Assembly (NCBI GenBank): GCA_023818745.1
Contig: JAMWBY010000026.1
Coordinates: forward strand, 1-15,290
Reading direction: 5' to 3'
Source of the DNA: Candidatus Omnitrophota bacterium
GTDB lineage: Bacteria > Ratteibacteria > UBA8468 > B48-G9 > JAFGKM01
Length of the DNA stretch: 15,290 bases
This document shows positions 1 to 6,769 of this stretch, in pieces (within the stretch, counting starts at the first letter, position 1; each line of letters begins with the position of its first letter). The notes beneath the pieces are model-generated. The model saw only the letters and a list, made by a program, of their open reading frames with translations. It searched no databases and was not told where the DNA came from. Both the position numbers and the translations under genes were made by a program.

Positions 1-2210
1 CCTTCAACCGCTTTTTCTATATATTCTCTTAAAGATTCCTCATCATAAACAATTTCCATAGCTCTTCCACCAAGTACATATGAAGGTCTAACAAGAACTG
101 GATATCCAATCTGTTTTGCTATTTCTTTTGCCTCCTGGTATGTAAAAGCAGTTCCATTTGGTGGTTGATTTAATTTTAATTTTTTTAATAGTTTGCTAAA
201 CTTTTTTCTATCTTCTGCTATATCAATTGATTTAGGATTTGTTCCCAGTATTTTTACTTTATTTTTCATTAATGGAATGGCAAGATTTATAGGTGTTTGA
301 CCTCCAAACTGCAATATAACTCCTAATGGTTTTTCTTTTTCAATAACATTTAAAACATCTTCAAGTGTTAATGGTTCAAAATAAAGTCGTGTTGATGTGT
401 CATAGTCAGTACTTACTGTTTCAGGATTACAGTTTATCATTATACTTTCATATCCTTCTTCCTTTAACGCTAAAGAAGCATGAACACAACAATAATCAAA
501 TTCTATTCCTTGACCTATTCTATTTGGCCCACCTCCAAGTATAACTACTTTTTTATTGTTTGAAACTCTACTTTCATCTTTTTTATCATAAGTAGAGTAA
601 AAATATGGCTTTTCAACTTCAAACTCACCTGCACAAGTATCAACAAGTTTAAAAACAGGTCTGATTTTAAATTTTTCTCTCAATTTCCTTATTTCGTCTT
701 CTTTAGTATTCTTAATTTTTGCTATTTCTTTATCCGAAAATCCATATTCCTTTGCCTTTTTTAAAATAGAAAAAGTCAATTTTTTCTTTTTTATTTCCTC
801 TTCAAGTTCAATAATTTCTTTAATCTGATTTATAAACCATCTATCAATTTTTGATAATTCATAAATTTCATCAATGTTAAATCCATTTTTTAAAGCATAT
901 CTAATATAATAAATCCTTTCTGGATTTGGTATTTTTAACTTTTCCTCTATGACTTCTCTTCTCGGTAATTCTTTTTTCTTATCATCACATAAACCATATC
1001 TTCCCATTTCAAGGCCTCTCAAGCCCTTTTGTAATGCTTCCTTAAAAGTTCTTCCGATAGCCATAACTTCTCCAACCGACTTCATTGATGTTGTTAAATT
1101 AGTATCTGCTCCGGGAAATTTTTCAAAAGTAAATCTTGGCATTTTGAAGACACAATAATCAACAGTTGGTTCTGAAAATGCAGTTGTTTTCCCTGTAATT
1201 TCGTTTTTTATTTCATCAAGTTTATATCCAACAGCAAGTTTAGTTGCTATTCTTGCTATTGGATATCCTGTTGCTTTAGAAGCAAGAGCAGAACTTCTTG
1301 ACAACCTTGGATTTACTTCAATTGCATATATTTTCCCATTATTAGGATTGACAGCAAATTGAATATTACAACCACCAATAACTCCAATTGCTCTTATTAT
1401 TTTTCTACACATTTCAACTAATACTTTGTATTCTTCTAAATTAAGTGTCTGGGCAGGTGCTACAACCATGCTATCTCCTGTATGAATTCCCATCGGGTCA
1501 ACATTTTCCATAGAGGTCACTATAATAACATTATCATCAATGTCCCTTATTGCCTCAAATTCAATTTCTTTCCATCCAAGAACTGATTCTTCTACTAAAA
1601 CTTCTCCAATAGGACTTGAAGAAATCCCATGTTCAAGTCCTTTTTTTAACTCTTCCATATTATAAGCAACAGAGCCACCTGTTCCACCAAGAGTATAAGC
1701 AGGTCTTAATATAACAGGGAATCCTATATTTTCAACAATTTTTACTCCTTCTTCAACAGAATAAGCAAGTCCACTTTTCGGAACATCAATACCAATACTT
1801 TGCATAGTTTTTTTGAATAAGTCCCTTGTTTCTGCTTTTGCTATTGACTCTTCTGTAGCCCCTATAATTTCAACATTGTATTTCTGCAAAATCCCTTCTC
1901 TGTAAAGAAATGTGGCAAGGTTAAGACCTGTTTGTCCTCCTAGTGTTGGAAGTAAGGCATCGGGTCTTTCTTTCTTAATGATTTTCTCTACAAACTCGAT
2001 AGTCAATGGTTCTATATATGTTCTATCAGCCATTTCAGGATCAGTCATAATTGTTGCTGGATTGGAGTTGACAAGAATAACTTTATATCCTTCTTCTTTC
2101 AATGCTTTACATGCTTGAGAACCAGAATAATCAAATTCACAGGCCTGACCAATTATTATTGGTCCTGAACCAATAATTAAAATTTTATTTAAATCATTTC
2201 TTCTCGGCAT
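1..2210 (-). CDS. carB: Carbamoyl-phosphate synthase large subunit, 3' end cut by window edge
   Basis: This is the synthetase subunit that makes carbamoyl phosphate from bicarbonate, 2 ATP and ammonia for pyrimidine and arginine synthesis. About 736 codons are visible of roughly 1070 usual for the family; the C-terminal part of the second ATP-grasp half and the allosteric domain lie beyond position 1. The first half is canonical: GSGPIIIGQACEFDYSG near residues 14-30, NPATIMTDPE near 50-59, RPAYTLGGTGG near 169-179, and MENVDPMGIHTGDS near 234-247. The repeated second half begins near residue 555 (GGGPNRIGQGIEFDY) and is intact as far as it goes. The start at 2208-2210 follows the family N-terminus (PRRNDLNKILIIG). 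It is preceded by an AAGGAG ribosome site (2218-2223) inside carA, and the two genes overlap by 17 bases. It is the last visible gene of the PHP-purF-carA-carB operon. Identification is very secure. Confidence 0.97.
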   Translation of the reverse strand, partial: MPRRNDLNKILIIGSGPIIIGQACEFDYSGSQACKALKEEGYKVILVNSNPATIMTDPEMADRTYIEPLTIEFVEKIIKKERPDALLPTLGGQTGLNLATFLYREGILQKYNVEIIGATEESIAKAETRDLFKKTMQSIGIDVPKSGLAYSVEEGVKIVENIGFPVILRPAYTLGGTGGSVAYNMEELKKGLEHGISSSPIGEVLVEESVLGWKEIEFEAIRDIDDNVIIVTSMENVDPMGIHTGDSMVVAPAQTLNLEEYKVLVEMCRKIIRAIGVIGGCNIQFAVNPNNGKIYAIEVNPRLSRSSALASKATGYPIARIATKLAVGYKLDEIKNEITGKTTAFSEPTVDYCVFKMPRFTFEKFPGADTNLTTSMKSVGEVMAIGRTFKEALQKGLRGLEMGRYGLCDDKKKELPRREVIEEKLKIPNPERIYYIRYALKNGFNIDEIYELSKIDRWFINQIKEIIELEEEIKKKKLTFSILKKAKEYGFSDKEIAKIKNTKEDEIRKLREKFKIRPVFKLVDTCAGEFEVEKPYFYSTYDKKDESRVSNNKKVVILGGGPNRIGQGIEFDYCCVHASLALKEEGYESIMINCNPETVSTDYDTSTRLYFEPLTLEDVLNVIEKEKPLGVILQFGGQTPINLAIPLMKNKVKILGTNPKSIDIAEDRKKFSKLLKKLKLNQPPNGTAFTYQEAKEIAKQIGYPVLVRPSYVLGGRAMEIVYDEESLREYIEKAVE

Positions 2211-3246
2211 TTAAAAACTCCTTGAATTTAATCCAAATGTCATCATCTTGTGTTGGATAAAAATTAACTCCAATTATTTTAAAATCTTCACTTACTATTC
2301 CTTCAACAGTACTATCATTTATGTTTGTAAACCATACATTTATTTCTTTCTCTAAAAAATCAAGAGAGAAATTATAAAGATGAGCCTGAGTGGTAATTCT
2401 ATTCTTTCTTTTAATTAAATCCTTAACAGGTTGATTTATACCATAATGTCCTGTTTTCATCTTGAAGACATTAAATCCTAATGATAAAGATAATACAAGC
2501 ATACCAAGCCCTATTCCGAAAATTGGTTTTTTTCCAATTATTTTCTTCACTTCATTAATTGTTTTTTCAAGAGGAAGAGGACTTCCTGGACCAGAAGATA
2601 TAAAAATTCCATCTGGTTTATAGGATAAAATTTCTTCTGATGTTATTTCATAAGGAACGACTATTACTTCAGAAAAATTAGAAAGAATATTTAGATGAGG
2701 TTCAAGAATCCCTAAATCAATTGCAACAATTTTGAAACTGCCATTGCCTACCTTATAAGGACTTTTACAACTAACATATTTAACTTTATCTTCTTCTGTA
2801 TCAAATAATTCAAATTTCTTTGAAAGTGCATTTTTATTCAATTTTTCTATTGTTAAAATTGCTTTTTTCACTCCATTTTCCCTTATATAACTTGTAATCT
2901 CCTGTGTATCAACATTTTCCAAAACAAATATTCCATTTTCCTGTGAAAATTCTAAAAAATTTTTGATTGAGGCCCAATTTGTAGATATTTTACTTAATTC
3001 TTTAACAACAAGTCCTTTTATACAAATATTTTTAGAAACAAAACCTGCCGGATTTATTCCATAATTTCCTATATGTGGATAGGTCATAACAACAATTTTC
3101 CCATAATAAGATGGGTCTGTAATAACTTCCTGATATCCAACAACTCCTGTATAAAAAACTATTTCTCCTAAAACTTCTTTATTTACTGACGAAATAAACC
3201 CTTTCCAGAATTTTCCATCTTCAAGTATTAAATATCCATTTCTCAT
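2194..3246 (-). CDS. carA: Carbamoyl-phosphate synthase small subunit, glutaminase catalytic triad missing
   Basis: This 350-residue protein is the glutaminase partner of CarB. The N-terminal CPSase small-chain domain (about residues 1-150) is well conserved: GEIVFYTGVVGYQEVITDPSY at 27-47 and MTYPHIGNYGIN at 54-65. A class I amidotransferase fold follows (about 171-345), with SSGPGSP at 217-223 and GHYGINQPV at 266-274. The active site is lost. The usual GICLGHQ nucleophile elbow reads GIGLGML, with Gly246 in place of Cys. The usual HPE near the C-terminus reads YPT, with Tyr330 and Thr332 in place of His and Glu. Length is only slightly below the usual 360-380, so this is not a truncation. 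It starts two bases after the purF stop (TAAAAATG) with no visible ribosome site, which suggests coupled translation. From family knowledge it cannot hydrolyse glutamine. By inference it now has a structural role on an ammonia-dependent CarB. Confidence 0.93.
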   Translation of the reverse strand: MRNGYLILEDGKFWKGFISSVNKEVLGEIVFYTGVVGYQEVITDPSYYGKIVVMTYPHIGNYGINPAGFVSKNICIKGLVVKELSKISTNWASIKNFLEFSQENGIFVLENVDTQEITSYIRENGVKKAILTIEKLNKNALSKKFELFDTEEDKVKYVSCKSPYKVGNGSFKIVAIDLGILEPHLNILSNFSEVIVVPYEITSEEILSYKPDGIFISSGPGSPLPLEKTINEVKKIIGKKPIFGIGLGMLVLSLSLGFNVFKMKTGHYGINQPVKDLIKRKNRITTQAHLYNFSLDFLEKEINVWFTNINDSTVEGIVSEDFKIIGVNFYPTQDDDIWIKFKEFLNAEKK

Positions 3247-3248
3247 TT

Positions 3249-4559
3249 TTAAAATATTTTTTTACCAGTCCAGCAATAAAGACATAAATTTTGTTCGGGT
3301 ATTCCAATCCCTTTAATAAAATTTTCTATTGTATTATACCTGAGTGTATCTGCTCCTATCCTTCTTGCAATCTCTTCAACTGTATATTTCTTTGCTACGA
3401 GTTCTTTATAACTTCTTGTTGAAAGATCATAAAGACAAGGAGCAATTAATGGAGGGCATCCAACTCTTACATGAACTTCCTTTGCTCCAAATGATTTCAA
3501 TTCAAGAACTTTATTTCTTATCTGAGTTCCTCTAACTATTGAATCATCGCATAAAATAATTCTTTTATCCTTAACATTTGCTTCAATCACAGAAAGTTTT
3601 AAATCCGCTTCTTTTTCTCTTTCTTTCTGTGTAAGTGGTAAATAACTTCTACTTGCAAATCTGTCAATCAAAAAAACTTCATCATATGGTATTTTAGAAC
3701 CTTTATGATATCCAAGTGCATAGCCAATACCAGAAAATGGAATTGCTGAAACAATATCTGCTTCTACATTATCATCTTTTGCAAGTAAAAAACCCAGATT
3801 ATTCCTCACTTTGGATACAGAAATACCTTCAATTATTGAATCCATTGATGCAATATAACCCCATTCAAAAGCACAAAATGCAACTCTTTTCCCTTTAATC
3901 ACTTCTTTTGTTTGTACTCCTTTCTCATTTATTAAAATAATTTCTCCAGGTTTAACATCTCTTAAAATTACTGCGTTTAGAAAACTGAATGGCCTTGATT
4001 CAGAAGAAACAATAAAGTCCTCTTTGCTTTTTCCAAGAATTAATGGTTTGAAACCATATGGGTCTCTTGCAACATATATTCCTTCTTTTGAAAGAATTAA
4101 AATAACATAAGAACCTTTAACTTTCTGAGATAATTTTTTCAACCCATCAATAAAATCCCTTCCCTGAACAATAATTTGGGCGAGCAGTTCTACCTGGGTA
4201 TGAGCGAAAAAAGAATATCCTTCATTTTTTAATTCTTTAAACAATTCTTCTGAATTAATAATATTTCCTGCAATTGCAATCGCAAAATTACCAAGTTTGG
4301 ATTCAAGTATAATCGGTTGTTTTTCTTTTAAACTTACATGTCCAATACCATAATTTCCTGAGAGTTCTTTAAGGTCTGATTGAGTAAATGTATGCCTTAC
4401 AAAACCACTATGTGTTATTATTTTAAGTTTTTTGTTATATGTTGAAATACCACAATGTTTTTGTCCTCTATGCTGTAATTTAAAAATACCATAAAAAATC
4501 TTCTCCACACAATTTTTATTTGAATATATACCAAAAACACCACAATTTTCTTCTATCAT
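3249..4559 (-). CDS. purF: Amidophosphoribosyltransferase (PurF) with a degenerate glutamine site
   Basis: PurF makes 5-phosphoribosylamine from PRPP, the first committed step of purine synthesis. I place the start at 4557-4559 so that the protein begins MIEENCGVFG, where Cys6 is the N-terminal nucleophile after propeptide removal. An in-frame Met at 4592 would add 11 lysine-rich residues. No ribosome site supports either start. Numbering from the chosen start, LQHRGQ is at 28-33. The transferase half is intact: RDPYGFKPL at 165-173 and the PRPP loop CDDSIVRGT at 337-345. Four cysteines sit where the 4Fe-4S cluster ligands lie in Bacillus-type PurF (near 229, 375, 426 and 429). The glutaminase half is damaged. 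GHVRY.T.G of the glutamine loop reads GHVSLKEKQ with a deletion, the oxyanion HNG reads IAG, and the SDxE motif reads TQVE. The gene ends two bases before carA. It is a divergent family member, but the identity is secure. Confidence 0.9.
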   Translation of the reverse strand: MIEENCGVFGIYSNKNCVEKIFYGIFKLQHRGQKHCGISTYNKKLKIITHSGFVRHTFTQSDLKELSGNYGIGHVSLKEKQPIILESKLGNFAIAIAGNIINSEELFKELKNEGYSFFAHTQVELLAQIIVQGRDFIDGLKKLSQKVKGSYVILILSKEGIYVARDPYGFKPLILGKSKEDFIVSSESRPFSFLNAVILRDVKPGEIILINEKGVQTKEVIKGKRVAFCAFEWGYIASMDSIIEGISVSKVRNNLGFLLAKDDNVEADIVSAIPFSGIGYALGYHKGSKIPYDEVFLIDRFASRSYLPLTQKEREKEADLKLSVIEANVKDKRIILCDDSIVRGTQIRNKVLELKSFGAKEVHVRVGCPPLIAPCLYDLSTRSYKELVAKKYTVEEIARRIGADTLRYNTIENFIKGIGIPEQNLCLYCWTGKKIF

Positions 4560-4634
4560 TTTGATTTTCTTTTTAAGTTTAAATTTTAACATGATTACAA
4601 TTTTTTTACAAATATATTTTTCATTTTGGATAAA

Positions 4635-5798
4635 CTATGAAAATATAATTTTAAAACTTTTTATAAAATACTCAAGATATTTTGATATTTCTGACCTTGA
4701 AAAATTATCAACAAATGGTTGCCCGTATTTATTCATTTCAGTTCCACATATAACAGGCATATTCATTTTTTTACATACTGTTATAAATTCATCAAATTTT
4801 TTCAATTTTAATTTTTTTTCGTTCTCATCTTTTATATTCCAGTTTCTTTCAGGTATTACTGTAATTCCTTTTATTTTTTTATTTTTAAGTAATTCAATCA
4901 AAAATTCAGGATTTTTCTCTCCTTCACTTGTTCCATCAAGGTATGTTCCTACTGGTACTCCTCCTGCTTTTTCTATTATTTCAACCACTTCATCAAATAG
5001 AGGAAAATCGCTACTTTCCGGCTTAATATATCCTGGACCACCAATTTTAATAAGTTTCATCCTTATAATTTCGTAAAACTGTCCTAAATTTCTACTTTTC
5101 AATTCAATTATCTTTTCTTTTTTTATTCCAAGAATATCCGACCAGAAATCAATTGCTTTTTCCTTTAAAATTAATTCAGATTTTTTACTATACGCAAGCA
5201 CAATGTGTCTTTCAGTAGGATTTTGTGATGGGGTTAAAGGTAAAACATCTCTTTCGTAATCAACTTTGATAATATTTAAATAATCATTTATTTTTTCTAT
5301 AATTTTTTTATTTCTTTCCTGCGCAATCATTTTCAATTTTTCAAAATAAATTCCTGCTTTACTATTTTCTTTAGGTATTTTCTCAAACCCTTTTCCACAT
5401 AAATAAAAAATTCCCGGCTCATTAGGAGAATTAATAACCATATCTTTCATTTCCCTTAAAAATACCCTTGTTTCAAAGCCACTTACTACTTTAAATGAAA
5501 GTAATCTTCCTGCCCACAATGTTTCTTCAACACCTTCAAGAGTATCAAAATCAACTGTTCCAAGAAAAAGCAATCCTTTTTTCCATCCTTCAAAGACAAC
5601 TCTTAACGGAGACCAATTTTTATAATTAAAAGAATGAAATGTATGAATATGAATATTAAGCGAATTTTTAAATTCATTATCTTTCTTTATTTGTCCATTT
5701 TTTATCAATTCAACAACTTTCAAAAATGCTTTTTTTCTTATTTTTAAATTAAAATTAGAAAGTAGTTCAAAAATTGTTTTTTTTTCTGCTTTATCCAT
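4635..5798 (-). CDS. PHP-domain protein of unknown substrate
   Basis: This 387-residue protein has a PHP (polymerase and histidinol phosphatase) metal-dependent phosphoesterase-like domain. Visible motifs are HIHT at 50-53 (motif I), TVDFDTLEG at 81-89 (motif II, with Phe84 where His is common in DHD), GFETRVF at 107-113, INSPNEPGIFY at 122-132, LTPSQNPTERHI at 188-199, IPERNW at 315-320 and GTEMNKYGQPFVDNF at 352-366. I recall similar proteins of about 400 residues in Planctomycetes/Lentisphaerae-type genomes, but I know of no assigned substrate. Some metal ligands are kept and some replaced, so activity is uncertain. It is the first gene after a TATAAT promoter, 75 bases before purF, so it is probably co-transcribed with purF-carA-carB and may act on a phosphorylated intermediate of that pathway (inference). 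No ribosome site precedes the ATG (CTAAAAATGG). A run of nine A occurs in codons 5-8. Confidence 0.85.
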   Translation of the reverse strand: MDKAEKKTIFELLSNFNLKIRKKAFLKVVELIKNGQIKKDNEFKNSLNIHIHTFHSFNYKNWSPLRVVFEGWKKGLLFLGTVDFDTLEGVEETLWAGRLLSFKVVSGFETRVFLREMKDMVINSPNEPGIFYLCGKGFEKIPKENSKAGIYFEKLKMIAQERNKKIIEKINDYLNIIKVDYERDVLPLTPSQNPTERHIVLAYSKKSELILKEKAIDFWSDILGIKKEKIIELKSRNLGQFYEIIRMKLIKIGGPGYIKPESSDFPLFDEVVEIIEKAGGVPVGTYLDGTSEGEKNPEFLIELLKNKKIKGITVIPERNWNIKDENEKKLKLKKFDEFITVCKKMNMPVICGTEMNKYGQPFVDNFSRSEISKYLEYFIKSFKIIFS

Positions 5799-5823
5799 TT
5801 TTAGTTTTTAGTTTAAGATAAAT

Positions 5824-5852
5824 ATTATATCCGATTTTTCCCATTTTTAAAA
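5824..5852 (-). promoter_or_regulatory. Promoter of the PHP-purF-carAB operon
   Basis: On the minus strand a perfect TATAAT (5829 to 5824) lies 25 bases upstream of the PHP ATG. The -35 position, 17 bases further up, is a weak TTTTAA (5852-5847). The short leader holds no Shine-Dalgarno sequence and no room for a riboswitch. The element lies back to back with the trxA promoter in the same 85-base gap. Confidence 0.5.
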
Positions 5853-5864
5853 ATATGATAAAAT
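5836..5864 (+). promoter_or_regulatory. Extended -10 promoter of trxA
   Basis: TATGATAAAAT at 5854-5864 matches the extended -10 form TRTGn followed by TAAAAT (5859-5864). The -35 position (5836-5841, TTTTTC) is poor, which an extended -10 can tolerate. The same 11-mer precedes purE. It lies 19 bases upstream of the trxA ATG. Confidence 0.55.
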
Positions 5865-5872
5865 TATCTAAC

Positions 5873-5880
5873 AAAGGAGA
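5873..5880 (+). promoter_or_regulatory. Strong ribosome binding site of trxA
   Basis: AAAGGAGA lies three bases before the ATG at 5884 and fixes the start. It contrasts with the several genes in this window that lack any such site. Confidence 0.7.
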
Positions 5881-5883
5881 AAA

Positions 5884-6210
5884 ATGAGTGAATATGTATT
5901 AAAGTTGAATAAGGAAAATTTTGAAGAGATTATTAAAAATAATGAAAAAGTTATAGTTGATTTTTGGGCTGACTGGTGCATGCCTTGTAAAATAATGGCT
6001 CCTATATTTGAAAAATTAGCCCAAAAATTTCATAATCAAATAATTTTTGCTAAAGTAAATGTTGATGAAGAAGTTGAATTGGCTGAAAAGTTTCAAATTA
6101 TGTCAATCCCTAATTTTATTATTTTTAAAAATGGAAATAAAGTAGAAGAAATTGTAGGAGCGATGCCTGAAAACATATTTGAAAAGAAAATTCTGGATAT
6201 TTTAAAATAA
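5884..6210 (+). CDS. trxA: Thioredoxin, CMPC active site
   Basis: This is a 108-residue single-domain thioredoxin, a cytoplasmic dithiol-disulfide exchange protein of normal length. The redox motif WCMPCK lies at 31-36, with Met in place of the usual Gly (WCGPCK). The buried Asp of the family is present (VDFWAD, Asp26), as is the cis-Pro loop (MSIPNFIIF, Pro76). There is no signal peptide, so it should be cytoplasmic. It has its own extended -10 promoter and a strong AAAGGAG ribosome site. It is the only gene of its transcription unit, divergent from the PHP operon (85 bases) and convergent with gmk (four bases between stop codons). The CxxC dipeptide tunes redox potential in this family, so Met33 may shift partner choice (inference). 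Confidence 0.95.
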   Translation: MSEYVLKLNKENFEEIIKNNEKVIVDFWADWCMPCKIMAPIFEKLAQKFHNQIIFAKVNVDEEVELAEKFQIMSIPNFIIFKNGNKVEEIVGAMPENIFEKKILDILK

Positions 6211-6214
6211 AAAA

Positions 6215-6769
6215 TCAATTTGAAAGAAGTATTTTTTTTATTCTTTCAATAGTTTTTTTAATATCTTTATTTATCAACCTTATATCATAATACTTTCTTA
6301 AAACTTTTCTTTCTTCTTTTGAAAAGGCAATTCTTTTTTTAATTTCTTCTTCTAACATATCATTCCTCTTTCTCAATCTTGTTTCCTGTTCTTTCAAAGA
6401 AGGAGGTAGAATCCCTATCAAAAAAGCAGAAGGATAAATTTTTTTTATTTTTAAAGCACCTTGAGTATCTATGACAAGTAATGTTTTTTTTCCTTTTTTT
6501 AAATTTTCTTCTATTTTATTCTTTGGAGTTCCATAATAATTGCCATAAACCAAAGACCACTCAGCAAATTTATTCTGTTTTATCATTTTTTTAAATTTTT
6601 CTTCGCTTACAAAATTATAATCTATCCCATTTACTTCTCCTGGTCTTTTTTTTCTTGTGGTATAGGTTGTAATAATATCTATATCTTTTAACTCATTTTT
6701 TAATATTTTCTGAATTGTTGTTTTTCCTGTCCCTGAAGGTGCAGAAAGAACAAAAATTAAATGTTTCAT
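6215..6769 (-). CDS. gmk: Guanylate kinase
   Basis: It phosphorylates GMP (and dGMP) to GDP using ATP in the cytoplasm. The protein has 184 residues, slightly shorter than the common 190-210. The P-loop APSGTGKT is at 10-17 (usually GPSGxGK). GMP-site elements are TTRKKRPGEVNGIDY (37-51), FAEWSLVYGNYYGTPK (68-83) and LVIDTQGALKIK (98-109). The lid and base-binding region ILPPSLKEQETRLRKR (120-135) follows. The ATG abuts the TAA of the TPR gene with no spacer and no clear ribosome site, so its translation is probably coupled. It is the last gene of the ABC-transporter operon and meets trxA four bases away. Identification is secure. Confidence 0.96.
   Translation of the reverse strand: MKHLIFVLSAPSGTGKTTIQKILKNELKDIDIITTYTTRKKRPGEVNGIDYNFVSEEKFKKMIKQNKFAEWSLVYGNYYGTPKNKIEENLKKGKKTLLVIDTQGALKIKKIYPSAFLIGILPPSLKEQETRLRKRNDMLEEEIKKRIAFSKEERKVLRKYYDIRLINKDIKKTIERIKKILLSN
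6220..6259 (+). terminator. Probable intrinsic terminator of trxA inside the gmk 3' end
   Basis: A perfect 9-base inverted repeat, TTGAAAGAA (6220-6228) and TTCTTTCAA (6241-6249), encloses a 12-base loop and is followed by TAG and seven T (6253-6259). It begins ten bases after the trxA stop and lies within the C-terminal codons of gmk on the other strand. The stem is GC-poor, so its strength is uncertain. Confidence 0.4.

Noticed and set aside
4560..4592. Longer PurF start with 11 extra lysine-rich residues
   Set aside because: It is possible, because PurF propeptides vary in length, but the shorter form places the nucleophile Cys close to the start. Neither ATG has a ribosome site, so the choice is a preference rather than proof.
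4561..5076. 171-codon open frame on the plus strand
   Set aside because: It lies antisense to the PHP gene, consists mostly of Phe/Ile/Ser from AT-rich complement, and has no ribosome site or recognisable motif.
5777..5785. Second nine-A run, near the start of the PHP gene, as another frameshift
   Set aside because: The frame continues correctly through it to a full-length protein, so there is no sign of disruption. It is useful only as a comparison for slippage.
6198..6209. Perfect palindrome TATTTTAAAATA at the end of trxA as an operator or gmk terminator
   Set aside because: It is composed only of A and T and expected by chance in such AT-rich DNA. It has no second copy near a promoter and would form a very weak hairpin.
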